Below are positions 24,900 through 38,275 of a DNA stretch of 64,000 bases, in pieces (position 1 is the first letter of the stretch; every line of letters starts with the position of its first letter). Source of the stretch: Halichondria panicea (taxonomy: Eukaryota; Porifera; Demospongiae; Suberitida; Halichondriidae). Location of the stretch: NCBI RefSeq assembly GCF_963675165.1, contig NC_087383.1, positions 6,657,139 through 6,721,138 on the forward strand. The letters are read 5' to 3'. The notes beneath the pieces are model-generated. The model was not told the DNA's origin. It did not search any database and saw only the letters and a list, made by a program, of their open reading frames with translations. Both the position numbers and the translations under genes were made by a program.

Positions 24900-26719
24900 A
24901 AGCCATGCACCATCACAAATACACTGAGGTGCCTTTTCTTACTACTCAACATCCAATTCTTCATTATAGTGATAGCTTTCAAGTAACCTGCTTCCAATAA
25001 TTTCACCGTCAAGCTTTGTTGGGGAACTCGGAGAGATCATCTTTGTCGTGAATTCTTGTCGGATAGATAAATATTTTGGTCACATTTTTGCTTATGTAAT
25101 TAAATAGTTGGACCAGATTATGGTGCTGTTATAACACTTGCAGAGTGTGCTCTATATAGAACAATCAATAACATGATCTTGGTTTTGACATCTACACTTT
25201 ATATAATACATCTACATACAACTTTGTATATGCATGATTGTATAAGCATTCTCAGCACATTCCTAGCTTTTGTCATCGTATAACTATTGAGTATATTAAT
25301 AGTACAAGCTTTGCAGTTTGTTGAGGAACTTAGATTCTCAAAAATTGTTGAGTATCCTGAGGTATTTCACATCCGTATCACCTTGTTTGCTTTTATCGGG
25401 ACCTCATAGGCTATTTTTGGCTTTCTCCATCGAAGCTTGACACTGTTACTAGCTATATAATCTTATTTGTCGAGACAAAAAAAGAGGTATAATTTTGTAT
25501 TAGTTTTGTATTGCTTTGCTTTGAATTTCAGGCACGGAAATAACTTCGATGCAGTATACTCTTGGTTTGAACACAGTTTAGAGAATCCTTTTACGTCACT
25601 GTATGCTCTTATAATTATATAGACTATAGCTAGTACTCACGTTCCAGAAGTTTGAGTTGCACTGAGTGCATGCAATATTGTAGTGTGTAAAGAACGCTGG
25701 ATGGTTATCGGGCTTTTCCTGTTTAACTTGTAACGTGCATGTGGTAGTGGCCGGTGCCTGAGATAATTATGTTCGTTGGCGATCCTAGTTGTAGAAACTG
25801 GTAACATAAATGTAGTAGCTATATACTTGAGGACTCTTATATACCTACTTATTTTTTCATTCCGATTCGGAACGTTATATCTCATGGTTTTGCATGGGCT
25901 ATATCGTCAATTGCTCACCTGTTAGCGATTGTTCCTTCACATTCAACAGTTACAATGTCTATACTGGAATTTGTTCTTTTGAAAGCACTTTGAACTCTAC
26001 TTCGGCATGCACGAGCATGCATGTATAATGGGTTTCCTGTAATAAGCCTAACTGCTATTTGCATGCATAACAGGTTTGCGAGAAAATAAAATAATGTATA
26101 ATGTACCACTCAGCATTATCATGGGAAATAGAAGTTATGCATACCTGATCTGACTGTAGGAATGATGCTGATATCAATTTCAGTTGTGCATAATTATATA
26201 TACTCAGACATGAATAAGCTAGTTGGTATATAGCTTATAAGTTAAAATTTTGAAATGCCCATGGCTATAGTTTTATAATTATAGCTAATAGTTGTTATAC
26301 AAATCATCGTAAGCAGGTCTTTATGCAATGGACAACCATGCACGGGAATGAGTTGTCAGGACGGATTATCACTACATAATAATATATAGTGCCAATACAG
26401 AACTTTAACAATAATACTGTGCAAATAGTGTGCTACAAGGAGAAGGGGGAGCCCCAAGGCTGTCAGCCTGATGATATAATTATTTTCTTTTCTTATTATT
26501 CTCTTTCAAATTTTACTACGTAGCGGTGGTGTTCAGTCTGTCAATTATCAGTGATGATTTTGAAATTATTATTTTGTAGCTATATCGAACCATTCCTACT
26601 TATTATCATAATTATGCATGTGCTATTAATTAACGTGTGCCTGGCCAATTGTGGATTCGATCTAACATGCAGTGGTAATAATTATCGGGATCTTTAAATC
26701 ACACAAAAGAGTATAATTA
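24900..26719. other. AT-rich intergenic DNA, no gene seen
   Basis: I see only short chance frames on both strands, and ATAATTATA and GCATGC motifs. Confidence 0.5.
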
Positions 26720-26793
26720 TAGCCTCGATCCCTATAGTTGTTTACCTATTATAACCATTATAAGAGCGAAAACTCGGCCTGGGATCGAGGCTA
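26720..26793. mobile_element. 74 bp miniature of the TAGCCTCG family
   Basis: TAGCCTCGATCCCTATAG at one end and CGGCCTGGGATCGAGGCTA at the other form an imperfect inverted repeat with almost nothing between. Confidence 0.6.
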
Positions 26794-27151
26794 CAATGTG
26801 CTGGGCTTAATATAAAGACATCAAAAATCTATTTGTATAGTTGTATACTGCATGATATATAGCATTACCTGAGGTATAGCCTCTTTCCCAGCCTCAAAAC
26901 TGTTTCAACATTGTTATAAATCGGCCCGGGACCACATTACAGAAAGTCCTCTATAATAATTATATTTAGTGCCGAAAGATAAAGTACTCCTCCATGCATG
27001 CCATGCCTAGTGGCTATAGTGCTTATACAGTACATATCTTGTAATAACTAATAATAAGATGTGAGATTATATATAGGTCGACCAGACTCTGATCATGAGG
27101 GTCAAATTATGCTAATTATTATAATTATACAATGTGCTGCCAACATTTCAG

Positions 27152-27229
27152 TACTCATCTCTCGTGTAGATGAACTGGCCAACCCTTTAAAAGGTTTCAG
27201 TCTGGACCACCGTAAGAAGCAGCTGTCAG
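27152..27229 (+). CDS. Tentative internal exon, unknown product
   Basis: Between ATTTCAG and GGTACGTG the plus strand reads LISRVDELANPLKGFSLDHR and KKQLSG. A second coding-looking stretch lies at about 27,510-27,565 (VEVSRRVSAEVAELNFQLKK), but the phases do not fit without an unseen exon. They could belong with 24,375-24,464 to a small plus-strand gene; this is a guess. Confidence 0.3.
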
Positions 27230-27599
27230 GTACGTGTGAGTGTAGTGGTTAGTATCATTGTGTGTTATATACTGTGTTAGAACTCAAAATGTTAGTGATG
27301 CATCATAATTATGAGGTCCGCAATAATTATACTAAGGTGGCTTGGCTATAATTATATAATGTTTCTTCTTGCATAATAATTATTCATATTTTACAGTGGC
27401 CCTGAGGTAGTATACCGTACACACATAGTATAGGCTCGTCGTTTTATGGTGTAAATGTTCTGTCAACTATGTTATCGGATTCTCTTATTATTCCTGTAGC
27501 TCTATAGACTGACTGTGTGGAGGTGTCACGGAGAGTGAGTGCAGAGGTGGCTGAATTGAACTTTCAGCTAAAAAAACACTCATCAATTCACAACATCGA

Positions 27600-29387
27600 T
27601 CTATAAGCTATAATTATAGCTACGTAAAATAGCCTATCAAACACTTGTACTTAATTCTGTATTGAAACATGACTTGTATTGAGAGGTATTACGTAGTCCC
27701 TATATACTATAGCTTTATTGGAGGTTACACTACACTTGGCCTGGCTACATGCAGTACTGTGTATACTGAATAACCCCATGCATGCATATATACATTCAAA
27801 CGCTGGTCTGAAAGATATACCACTCACTGCATGCATGCATGGATATAAGTTATGACTTGGTGCGCATGAGCAAGCGAGTTATATAATTATATGGACGGTA
27901 GTGTTTGTTGCTCAAGGATCAATGAAGTGCGTGTATAAGAGTTTCTATATAGGATAGTCATGGATTGAAATTTGTGGATTTGCAAAATAAAAATAATATG
28001 CTTGCAAATATGCCTTATATAATTATGTACTATTCAGTGCATGCAGCCTTTTCAGAACGAACTGTGTGTAGCAAAACTTGTCCATGCATGGAGTCTATAA
28101 TAATTATACTTAATAATTAGCACTATAATTATATAGAATGCTATAATAGCTATAATTATTGGTATAATAGGTATAATTATATATAGCTGCACTAATCGAA
28201 GAGAGCTGAAACGCTCCGATCCAACTGATGCAGCATGCCATTAATTTTGCATCCTTTTCAGCAACAACCATGCATGCATTCCTACCCTTTAATTTGAGTT
28301 TCCCTGCATGTGATTCTGCCTGATCGACAGCTGTCTGTATATAATAATTATAGTAATGTTTGACATAATTATCCTCATGCAGATCAGATCGAGGCATAAG
28401 CAGCCGTGATGTTTTAATAGATTATCGTTAATTACCAACTTTTCATTTAATAGTCGGAACAATCACTTTTGATGTAAAACTTTTGCAAAAAACATATAAC
28501 TGTAAATCTAAATAAAAGAAAAAGCTAAGTTATAGAGGGTGTAGCATAATTATAATTATAATTATACGTATAATAAAGTGTTCAGCATCAGCATTATAAT
28601 AGTTAACTGTCAATCTAAATGACAGAGCTAAGCTATAGGGTACAGCATACGTATAATAATTATTGTTAGTGTTCAGCATTAGATCATTAATAGTTATAAC
28701 TGCTCCATCTCCATCATCATGACTGTGTGGGAGGACTCAGTTAGTTATTATACAACCGTGTGTAATGATTACGACTGCATGTTAACCGCAGGACGATACA
28801 AGGTGAACTTTATGAACCAGTACAATAATTATTAGCTAGATAATTACCGTATTTATCGGACACTTCTAATTACCCCAGACATTCTTTTGGGCAATTTTCT
28901 TTGTTCTAATACAACGGACACTTCATGCAGTGCTTTAATATTACTAAATATCCCGACAATTATTTGAAAAGTTGAGTTTCATTCATAGACGGCAAGTAAG
29001 ACTTAGAGTACTGCAGTTGATAGCTTGAGAGCTAGTTTAGATAGCTAGTGCAACTATTCAGTCGCACACTGTTCTATTAAACTTAGCTAGCTCGCATGCA
29101 GCTGCTTGCTTGTTCTAATTAATTATTCCAGACACTTTGCATGCTCTATAAAAATCTGTTCCAATTATACCCGGACAATTTCCAAAATAATTATTTTTTG
29201 CTGTCCGATAAATTAGAAGATAATTATAAGGTATAGGACTCAGGTATAGTATAATTATAATGGACATCTATAGCTACATAATTTAGCTGGCAAAAAACTA
29301 ACCCCAAAAATTAATAAGCATTGTAATTTCAAAAATGCATAATGCACATGAATCAATGTATTAATAATTATGGCATGACAAGTATAC
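27600..29387. other. AT-rich intergenic DNA with dispersed repeat copies
   Basis: 27,860-28,100 is a diverged copy of the repeat also seen at 38,280-38,600 (GGTGCGCAT, AGCAAGCGAG, TGCTCAAGGATCAATGAAG, GGATTTGCAAAATAA). 28,540-28,700 contains two diverged copies of GCTAAG(C)TATAG..GTAGCATA...GTTCAGCAT. No gene seen; the C-terminal end of the ROCO gene might have a further 3' exon here. Confidence 0.45.
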
Positions 29388-29405
29388 TTAAAAGTGTGTA
29401 CTTAC

Positions 29406-29755
29406 ATTCTGAGTCAAGTACTGACAGACTTGAGCAGCTACTTCAGTTCTATTCAGCCTCAGTAGCAGCTCCAACAGTGCTCTGAATGTGGCCTTGAAGG
29501 AGTAGAGTTGTTTCCATATTGACAAGCACCTGGTCATGGCAGTCTGAGCATCGTATTGAAGGAGGGTAGTTCTCACAGTAGTTTGATCAGCGGCACTCAG
29601 ACCCATTGCTTGAGAGTAGAGCTCCACACTGTCGAAATAGGCAGCTATGACTGCGACTTCATTATCAGGGATCTCTCTATCAAGTTGGACGGTATCGACA
29701 TGGTACTTGTCCATTAACTCTTGTAGACCAACTCCTCCCTCATCAGAGGCTGTGC
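29406..29755 (-). CDS. ROCO gene, Death-like domain exon (3'-most recognised)
   Basis: The exon joins in phase 1 to the previous one at CTCAACTCCTTGTAG| and reads TASDEGGVGLQELMDKYHVD and onward. Residues VIAAYFDSVELYSQAMGLSA, DQTTVRTTLLQ, MTRCLSIWKQLYSFKATFRA and LLELLLRLNRTEVAAQVCQY match the six-helix Death fold: the LGLS-x-x-D motif, a helix with W, then ATxxxLLELL and a final AxxICxxL helix. Such domains mediate homotypic interactions in cell-death and immune signalling. It stops at a strong donor (AAT|GTAAGT), so another exon may follow. If the intron is not removed, a stop comes after five more residues. Confidence 0.75.
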
Positions 29756-29950
29756 CTACAAGGAGTTGAGCATTGATATTCAAACTGGCAGATTATAGGG
29801 GGTCAGTTGTAGTATACTAGGTCACTGCATGCATGCATGGTGTACCAGATTGGGTGTAAACAGCTAGTGAAAAAATAGCTCCATTTTAGGTATGATGATA
29901 ATTATTATAAGAGACAGAATACTTCGAACAGTTATTATTAGATCTCTGAC

Positions 29951-30016
29951 CAGGACTTGAGGGTTGTCTGACGTCAGTTCTCTCCTCATGATCAATAGTT
30001 GTCAGTGTGGCCCCGT
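29951..30016 (-). CDS. ROCO gene, small linker exon
   Basis: A 66 nt exon between CTATTAG and GTCAGAG reads DGATLTTIDHEERTDVRQPS (phase 1 in and out). It is a polar linker between the COR region and the Death-like domain. Confidence 0.6.
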
Positions 30017-30125
30017 CTAATAGGAGGGGAATACAATTATAGTGTAACATGCATGTATAACGTCAGATATAAAGCTAATAGCTATTATGCACCTATACAG
30101 TAAGTTAGTCTGGCAGTTATAGTAC

Positions 30126-30198
30126 CTGTGTTAGCTGTTGGTCTGGGGGCTGGTAGTAGATCATCACTAGTCTCCTTAGCAGCAACACCAGCCAGTTC
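30126..30198 (-). CDS. ROCO gene, small linker exon
   Basis: A 73 nt exon between TCTCTATAG and GTACTATAA reads ELAGVAAKETSDDLLPAPRP, then TANT. It continues in phase 0 from the large exon's ...GRNPL and hands on phase 1. Confidence 0.6.
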
Positions 30199-30363
30199 CT
30201 ATAGAGAAACTAAAATTAATAAGTAGGATCATTATAATTATTAACCAACAACTATACATTATATACTGTGTAATAGAATTCTACCTCATGCCTTAATTAA
30301 CAGTTTAAGTAATTAATTGCGATGCACACAACAACATATAGCCAAGCAAGCATTTTAACTCAC

Positions 30364-32573
30364 GAGAGGGTTTCGTCCAGCAAACACACTAAGTGGATCC
30401 AGAATTCTTCTCAGTGCTTCAACACTGGAATCTCCAGTGTTGTTCCAGACTATCAGAACATCATGGAGATTATTGCACTCTTGAAATGCCGCGCTGGCAT
30501 TCTCAGTAATAGCTGTGCGTACGATATCAGCCAGTCGAGGATTCTTGTTCCAACAAGTTACAAGGGCCGAGATGAATCGATCAGACAGTTTCTTGTGTGC
30601 TGGATTGAACAGATGCTGTACAATATTCTCACCGAGATCAGCGTACACTTCAGCTTGGAGCAGATCACTCAATAGCAAGTTATTTACACCTTTAGTCGAT
30701 ACGACAAACATTTTTTGGTTGACAACACTTTTAGCTATAGACTTGAGATCAAAGACGTGTGTATCTTCCAGAGGGTAGGTCACACTGAGAGGAGGAAGGA
30801 GGGCCTCCTCAGTGACTACAGTAGAGCATAACTCAGTGGAGGTGTCAACAACTTTCTTCATCACAGTAGAGCGCAGCTTGAAGAGATCCAGTGAGAGATG
30901 GTGAGCTTGAATCAAAACAACCACTTTCTTCTTGTCAATGACCTCCACTAGAACTTTGTCACCGTCATCAGTGCTCCAGCAAACACCAGTCTTCCAGACC
31001 GAGCAGTGATGTTGTAGGGAGGGGATATGAGCTTTGATCACTGGAGCATGACCAAGCGAGAGGGATAATCGAAGCAGAAGAACGTGAAGAAATCGAGCGT
31101 CTAGAAACTGGTTCTTGTGAGAGCATGACATCACCCAACCAAAATGATAAGCAAGGTCATCGCGATGCTTGAACACTTTCGTGTCAACTTCTAACCGGAT
31201 GAGGGCGGGACAGAAGAGATATTTCTCGTCAGGTGATACGAAGTCATAATCGCCTGTTCGATGCTGATCAATAAGACGAAGGACTTCCGGGTCTTCAATG
31301 GGCACAGCAAACTCTAGATTAATCAAGAATCCAGTGAGCATGTTAGTGTCCAAGTCAAAAAAGTGAGCAGCCAGCTTGGAGCAAGGTACAACACCGGTAC
31401 TGGTGGAGAGTTGACAGTGCTGATCAAAATCTTTTGGAGCAAATATGGAACCATTAATTTTACCTAGGAGCTCTTCTTTCTTGAGGACAATGAAGCTCTT
31501 TTCTGGTGAGCTGGTGTTGTGTAGGAAGAGGATGTGACCTTTGTCATTGAGCTGAACACAGATATCAACCAGAAGAGGAATGGTTGTCGGAATGAATGGT
31601 ACAACTTCTTTGTGCTTCTTGGAGAGGACTTGACTGGATTCCTCTTTTATTTTTTGCTGAACTTGCTCCAGTGATAAGGCAATTTCATTTTTGCCAACAA
31701 GGTAAATCAGAAACATGTGTGCATTTAAAGAAACAGCCAACGTTGATCGAATACTGGCGCAAGCAGGGCCGACAGTGGCTCGCAGTATCTTCATGCCACT
31801 AGAGTTGGAGTAGCGATTATCCATGGGAATGAACTTCAGCAGATCTAGGGTCGGATATCTCGAAACAGCTTCCAAAACAATCTCTTCTTTCTTTGAAATC
31901 TTCCGTTCGTCAGTTAAGCAATCAGCATGGCTACCTACCACAATGAGTGGTGCTTTGCCCTCCATATTGGCACACTGGTTGGCAATGATGCCCAACCAAT
32001 AGGAGACAGAGTGAGTGGTGTAGGTGTCATCTTTATGGAGGCCTAGGACTAGGACAATAATGGGCCGACATGCATCAACTGCTGACTTGATAATGGCAGC
32101 GTGACTGCTGTAGTAGACCTCTTGACCAGCAAAGTCATAGACCAACACATCTCCAAACACACGGCTCTTGAATAAGCGAGGGATGATTCCGGCTGTTTTC
32201 TGGCTGACTCCATCGACTTCTTTAGGAGAGACGAAGATGTTGACTAGAGATGTGAATGCAGTTGGCTCGTGTTCCATTGCTTCAATGAGAGTGCTCTTTC
32301 CTTCTCCACCGTGACCGATAACAAGTATCTTCACTGGGTTTTTCAGTGGATCCTTCGAAAACACTTTACCAAGAGCTTTGCGATGCTGGGAATATGCATT
32401 TTCAGCAGTAGCTCCGTGTTGCAACAAAAGTAGAATAACATCCTTGCTCCCTGCAAGAAAGAGTGGTGTGTGTCCATCGTCATCTTTGATATTGGGATCA
32501 CAGCCAAGGACGTTCAGAAGATACTCAACAAATTCCGCGTCCGATTCCTTGCATGCTAACAATAGTGCACCAT
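30364..32573 (-). CDS. ROCO-family protein: ankyrin repeats, ROC GTPase and COR domain (main exon)
   Basis: This 2,210 nt exon encodes 736 residues without a stop. It begins in an ankyrin repeat (DGALLLACKESDAEFVEYLL, then DPNIKDDDGHTPLFLA). A ROC GTPase follows: P-loop GHGGEGKST about 85 residues in, switch motif DFAGQE, and G4-like SHAD in GSHAD. The COR region continues with LVDICVQLNDKGHILFLHN and FLINLEFAVPIED...YLFCPALI, as in ROCO proteins. The distal ~250 residues are unassigned. The exon starts after CCTGCCACAG and ends at CTC|GTGAGT. With the exons at 29.4-30.2 and 52.6-62.9 kb, all phases fit a protein of at least 1,138 residues: ankyrin-ROC-COR-Death, the order seen in DAPK1-like proteins but without a kinase. 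The likely role is GTP-regulated signalling in the cytoplasm. The join across the ~20 kb intron is inferred; two separate genes are possible. Confidence 0.9.
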
Positions 32574-35500
32574 CTGTGGCAGGAATAACAATTCACTGAG
32601 TACCTGACTTATACAGTTATTGGGACAGAAGAAAGTATGCATGGAATATCCTCTGATCATGAATTGACTTGCACAGTACGTTATGCTTCTATACATACAT
32701 ATAGGACGTATTTATTTAGCAGTGACATGTACTATAACTGTATTATGAAACACAAAACTAGACTCTAATTATTAGGAATGGGTTGTAACTGCAATTATAG
32801 TTATAGCATGCAATGGCTGCCACACTCTGGCAGTACAGCTTTGAGGTTTTTTTCTTATAGCTAATACAAAAATCTAGCTCTTTAGTGCAATGCTAACTCA
32901 TAACTTTGCTACAACAATGGTAACTGTAAGTAAAATTAGCCATAACTGCAAATCCATAATAAAAATCCAAAAAAGCATGGCTATAATTATAAGTGGACGT
33001 TGAAAGTTTTGTTATTTGCACAGTCGGCTTTACCGTATCCCTTGTGTGCCTACGCCTCAAGGCATAGCAATTAGGTATTGTATCAATCAACCTTACTAAG
33101 CTTTTACCTGCAGCAACCACGAAAATAATTATTACACGAAAATAATGACTAAAATAATATTGCTCAACCACGAATGTTTTGCCCCCCAAAAGTTACCCGC
33201 TATTATGGTATACTATCATAATAGTAAAAACATTAATTTTAAATTCATATTGACCAGGAACTGGAAGAAAAAAGGTCAAGACAGCTCATCATAGCATGTC
33301 TCACATTCTCTCAACATCATCGGACAAGGTAACAGCATACCTATATTACACAGAGTCCTTCTATAATTATAGTGATATAGATATATAAAAGAACAACTCG
33401 ATATCATGCATGCACCGAAAACAATATGGATCTATAGGTCTATCTTTTAGAGGTTGTACAGTATAGACACTCGCTATTCCGGCTCTCTGAAGTACGGCCA
33501 CCTCGATATTTGGCTTGGCTAGCTATAATAATTATTACGGTTTAGTTCACCCTGAAGTAGTACGGCCACTCGCTATACCATATACCGCCCAGTGCGGGCT
33601 GTCCCAAACAAGGTTTTTAATGTAATTTTATACGTGTATTACGGTCGGTTATGACGTTGTCGTTTTAGGCCTCGGCTATAATTATATTTCCCGAAATACA
33701 GCCACCTTGCTATTCCGGCATGGTCCCAAGGGTGACTGGATTAACGAAAGTCTACTGTATACATGCAGAGCTAGCTATATATAGAGAGACAAAAATGTTG
33801 AGAGAAAAAATTAATGTAAAGGAGAAAATGCAAATGATACTATAGCTATAGCTAAATATTAAGTGTTATTCTGAATTCTTGCTGTGTTTATGTTTTCTGT
33901 ACGCAGATGAAAGTTGGGCATGTCTGGTCAAGGAGAACGTCGAAGTAAAAGTATGTTCTTTCGAATGTGCTTCCCCAGAAACCGTTAACTGCTATATCTT
34001 GGTGATGGTCCAAGGTATATAGGGCCGCTCTCAGACCTTTATATATATTTCCATGCATGGTGGTGACCCTCTTCAGTTGAGTTTATACATACAGACTGCA
34101 TGTTATAATTATATAAATCATAAATAGTGATCACTTAAGTATAAATCTAATGCTGTATGGAACTACCAGTTACTTCAGACCTCCTTGACTCAACAGTCCC
34201 TTGGCCCTACCTCTAATTTGGCAAGCAAACGCCTCCTGGTATGATAATTATGATCTTTAAGAGGCAATGGTCGTGCTCTGAGACGCTGGTACTTCCTCAC
34301 TATAATATACTCCCACAGAGTTTGAGACTTGATGGCATAGCCCTCTCTCGTCTATATCTCATCGCTGGAGTCATAAACTCACTAGCACGATCCATATATA
34401 ATAGCTATACACTATAATTATTCCAAAATACGGCAGTTACTGTGGAAATGTCTGTGTCACTCTTAGGTAATTTTCGGTGAGCATGCATGTTGGATATAAT
34501 AATTATAGATGCTGAGTTGCATGCCCTAGCTCTCCCACCTTCAGCAGTCAACTTTCTTGATACAGCATAATTGTAATTATATAGCTACAACCATAAACTA
34601 TAGCTAGCTATTATTAATAAACTGACAATTCTTCGCATACGGGAAAGCGCTTCTGAATCAATTCGAGTACAAAAAACCTGCAGTGCTTAAAATAAACATA
34701 CATTTATAATCGAGTGTAAGTGCTAGTACTACAAAACTAACTTAAAGCATGTACATCCACTATGTGACTATATAGAAGCTCATTGATCCTGAGCAGCTGT
34801 ATTATTACAACACTCTATAGACACATACACACACACATCAGCGTATATACCTCGCTGCGCAAGCACATAGAGGCATTATAACTCAGTACATCGAATACTA
34901 CGCTATAATTATATGCCTCAGGTGTGGATACGCAGAGAGGTATACAGTATAGTGTGTTTGTGCGTGTGTCTGTGTAGAGTGCTATACAGCTGCTCAACAA
35001 GTGTATAGGTTAATTTATAGTCATTCAGAAAAATAATGCTTCGACTAGTTTTGCTTACTTTGAAGGCTGTTGCAGACTTTAGGGTACTGTTGAGTATACC
35101 TTCTACTTAGTAGCTATAGCTCTGCATTGTTCTGCTAGCTGCACAACAAAAGAGCTATACCAAGCCACATGCACTGTTTCATTATTGCATTTACTGACAT
35201 TAATATAATTGAACTTTCGGCCTCCTTTTTAGCGACAATCATGTCAACCATTTCCCCGCTATTTTTTCACACACAGCATGTGTAATAATCATGCCTAGAG
35301 GCGTAGCCGCACGAGGGATACGGTAAAGCTGACTGTGTGTGTGTCTGTGCCATGCATGGGTCTGTTCCAGCTGTAACTAGCTGCTCAACGGTTGCAATAC
35401 GACGAAAACTAACAGCTTCTATAGGATTTTGATTTGTGGATTAGCAAACTAAAGCTAGTTTGACTCACATTGAAGGCTGTTGCAGTCTTTTCAGAATCGT

Positions 35501-35906
35501 TCGTAGAATCAACTACATGCATGTTAGCACAAAGTTTCTAATAAAAGTTAGTCTTGCACTAAAGCGCTATAGCTTTTTGTTAGCTACAAGAGTCCGAAAA
35601 GAGCTAGCTGTACTGTATAGTGGCCATTTGTGAAGTTTGACCTCTTGCAGACACACCCTTTATTTATGTGCATGCGCGCTCATCCTAACGTGTGAAAGAA
35701 TATCCAGATCCTGTTTAATTCTTTTTCTGGTAAGCCACAAAACACTATAATGATACCATAATAAATAATTATAATTATATAGCTAACAAGCATCGTGTAA
35801 TTATTGAAGTGATTTGTTTGTTATGATATAATAATTTATTATGCAGTACAACAGCTTTGTTCATTATTTACTGATTCACTCCGCGTATCCTAGGTGATTT
35901 CCAGTG

Positions 35907-35959
35907 AATATGAGCCATATTTTACTTCCCCCAGGGAAGAATTGAATATGGCTCATATT
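35907..35959. repeat. Hairpin with 15 bp perfect arms
   Basis: AATATGAGCCATATT and AATATGGCTCATATT are perfect inverted repeats 23 bp apart; TTACTTCCC and GGGAAGAATT partly extend the stem. Function unknown. Confidence 0.7.
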
Positions 35960-36605
35960 TTTACTTCCTACAAGCACTATTCAACTTTTGAATCATCTTG
36001 GCAATCTGTACACATGCAGTAAAATAGCAATACAGCACGCAAAAAGTGTTTGTAGACTATGTTTTGTGCTATTGTCATATTGACCTGAGCTAGCTAGCAG
36101 TCTAAGTTACTTATTACATGTTCATGAGGCTTGAAACACTGCAGTTCAATCCTTGCTCTGTGTTTATAGTCAAGGCTGTGGCTCAGAGGTAGAGGAGTAC
36201 AGACTACAGTGCATGGAGTGTTGGTAGACTTGTGCAATGCAAATTGAAACGGCAGCTGCTGATATTGGTGGGCGGGTTTGTCAAAGTTTATGGCTTCCAG
36301 TAGAACCTATATAGCTGCTTGGAGAAGTATAGCTAGCTCTCATACTTGACAGCTGTAACTGTGCTTGAATTCTCTCTTACTATTCTTAACTTTGCCTAAT
36401 TCGACTGTACTTTTTGGCGAAAGCAGAACACGGTGAGAGGCATTATAGCACAGAGCACGCGCTTGCAACACTCGTTGTAAGTGTATAATAGTCTGCTAGT
36501 ACTGTATAGCTTCATTGGCATTGGCACTGCATTATCACCCGTGGTGTTTTCATTGAGCATATGCACATAGAAGGGGCAATATACCAGCGAACAAAAATTC
36601 ATCCA

Positions 36606-36671
36606 ATGTGCATGGGGCTCAGACCCATGATCCTCAGATTAAGAGTCTGATGCTCTACCAGCTGAACTTGA
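36606..36671 (-). pseudogene. tRNA-Lys(CUU)-like sequence, probably SINE or tRNA relic
   Basis: On the minus strand: D arm GTTCAGCTGGTAGAGC, anticodon stem TCAGA-CTCTTAA-TCTGA with anticodon CTT, and T arm ATGGG-TCTGAGC-CCCAT. The internal promoter boxes TGGTAGAGC and GGTCTGAGCC are kept. The seven bases on either side do not pair, so there is no acceptor stem. It belongs to a longer repeat shared with 45,606-45,670, which suggests a tRNA-derived element. Confidence 0.6.
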
Positions 36672-37159
36672 CTTAGTAGCAGATCCAAGAAAAAGAAAAG
36701 GGGATTTCAAATTAACGAGCGCGCAGTACGAACATTTTTGGGAGTTACGCCCACTTCCGGTTACACGTTGTGCAGTAAGGAAAATCACATGCATTCTCAG
36801 CCATGCAGGGTATAAGTCACATAATAGACCTGCGTATAGAGCTAGCTAGCTGCTATGAACAGTCAACTAACTAACTTATAGGTGAACCCATTGACACATC
36901 AAAACAACAGGTACAATCACTACAAAAAGCTAGGTAGTAGTTGCCCTAAAGCCATAATAGCTATAGGTTGCATGTACTACTAAGATATTGGAGCCATTAT
37001 CAAACGGTCACTAATCTTAGCCTCGATCGTTCCCAGGCCTTTTTTTCTTGCCGTTGTTCATCCATAAATAGAAGGTAGCAAAAAAGAATAGGCAGCATGC
37101 AAAAAAAGAAATTGGGGTACAGTTAAGAAAAAGTAAGGCCTGCATGGTTTAGGAAATGG

Positions 37160-37653
37160 CTAGCCTCGATCCCAGGCCGCACTTCCCACTTGAAGGAAGT
37201 AGATAGAAAGTTCAATTGAAGGTTTCTAGCCCATCAGATAGAAAGTTCAAATGAAGGTTTCTAGCCCATCAGATAGCATTCTCTGATAGCTACCCTTAGC
37301 CTGCTATGTTAACAAAAGACTCACAGCCTGCAACAGTGTGGATGACAATCGTGTGAACGGAGTGAAAGCTGACAAGAGCCTATCCTATATGGACAGGCCA
37401 CGCCCATTTAACATTAACTTGGGTGAAAGTCTACTATACTACTGCTACTACCAGAAGAAAATAGCTGTACAACAAACCTACACAGCTCTGTCTCTAGCTA
37501 TAATTATAGCTCTGTGTATGACGTTTAAGATATTTTCTCTAATGAATTCTGTATTATAGGAACTTTTACGGGAAAAAATATCTAATAATTTTGCGCATGC
37601 GCAAGCAGTCGATAGCAGGCCTTCTTTTCTATGAAGGCCGGTGAAGGAGGCTA
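37160..37653. mobile_element. hAT-like MITE, 494 bp
   Basis: It begins CTAGCCTCGATCCCAGGCCG and ends GGCCGGTGAAGGAGGCTA, flanked by an exact 8 bp duplication GGAAATGG (37,152-37,159 and 37,654-37,661). Inside is a two-copy tandem of GATAGAAAGTTCAAWTGAAG. A TGCGCATGCGCA palindrome sits at 37,592. Confidence 0.8.
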
Positions 37654-38275
37654 GGAAATGGCGTGAACTATAAGGATGTTTATAAATGTGGGCACGATAT
37701 GTAGCCCACAATCGGGACGTAAGGTATTCTCCGACGCATTCAGAGTTAATAATATAAGACTTGTACTGAGACACTGCCAACAAGCTACTGCATGCAAAGT
37801 CAGGGAACCAACGTGGCCAGCTCTGGTGGCAGTAGCTACCTGCTATAGATGATAATGATGACTAAGCTATAGTTTAGATCTAAGACACAACAAAAATATA
37901 TTAGATATTCTACGGATAGAATCTAAACACACAATACAGACTGGTAGAACATCTCTAGCACTGCATACCCGCACTCATTTTCACCCTTCTACCGTCCTTC
38001 TACCCTCACATGACTTCCCGATATAATTATACATGCTCTCCTTTTTGCTAACTCTATACCTCTATATTCCTTCATTCCTTCCGTATTTTATTGAACAATT
38101 ACAGCTAGTATAGAATGTATTGCGATCATCAAACATAATTATAATTATGTGAACTTTGCGAGGGTTAATCAATTTGCAATAATAAAATCGCAAAATCTAC
38201 TAGTAAATACACACGATCCTTACCAGAACGCAATAGTTACATAGCAAAGGGTCAACTTTTCTGCTGCTTGGGCTC

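Larger units (their letters stand above)
32600..38275. other. Large intron or intergenic DNA filled with dispersed repeats
   Basis: No exons seen. 33,450-33,760 carries pieces of the ACGGCCACTCGCTATTCCGG repeat (also 51,173 and 53,157). 34,830-34,990 and 35,290-35,630 are copies of the repeat that contains GGCGTAGCCGCACGAGGGAT. 36,390-36,960 is duplicated at 45,390-45,975 and contains a tRNA-Lys-like sequence. Confidence 0.55.

Noticed and set aside
28110-28397. 95-codon minus-strand frame downstream of the Death-like exon, considered as the missing last exon
   Set aside because: Its second half translates ATAATTATA repeats, and the DNA has relatives in the dispersed repeat family.
30322-30675. 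Plus-strand 117-codon frame opposite the ROC-COR exon
   Set aside because: Shadow of the minus-strand coding frame; no features of its own.
37592-37603. TGCGCATGCGCA palindrome (similar at 46,650 and 50,709), resembling an NRF1 promoter motif
   Set aside because: It lies in MITEs and repeats and not at a gene start, so a promoter call is not supported.
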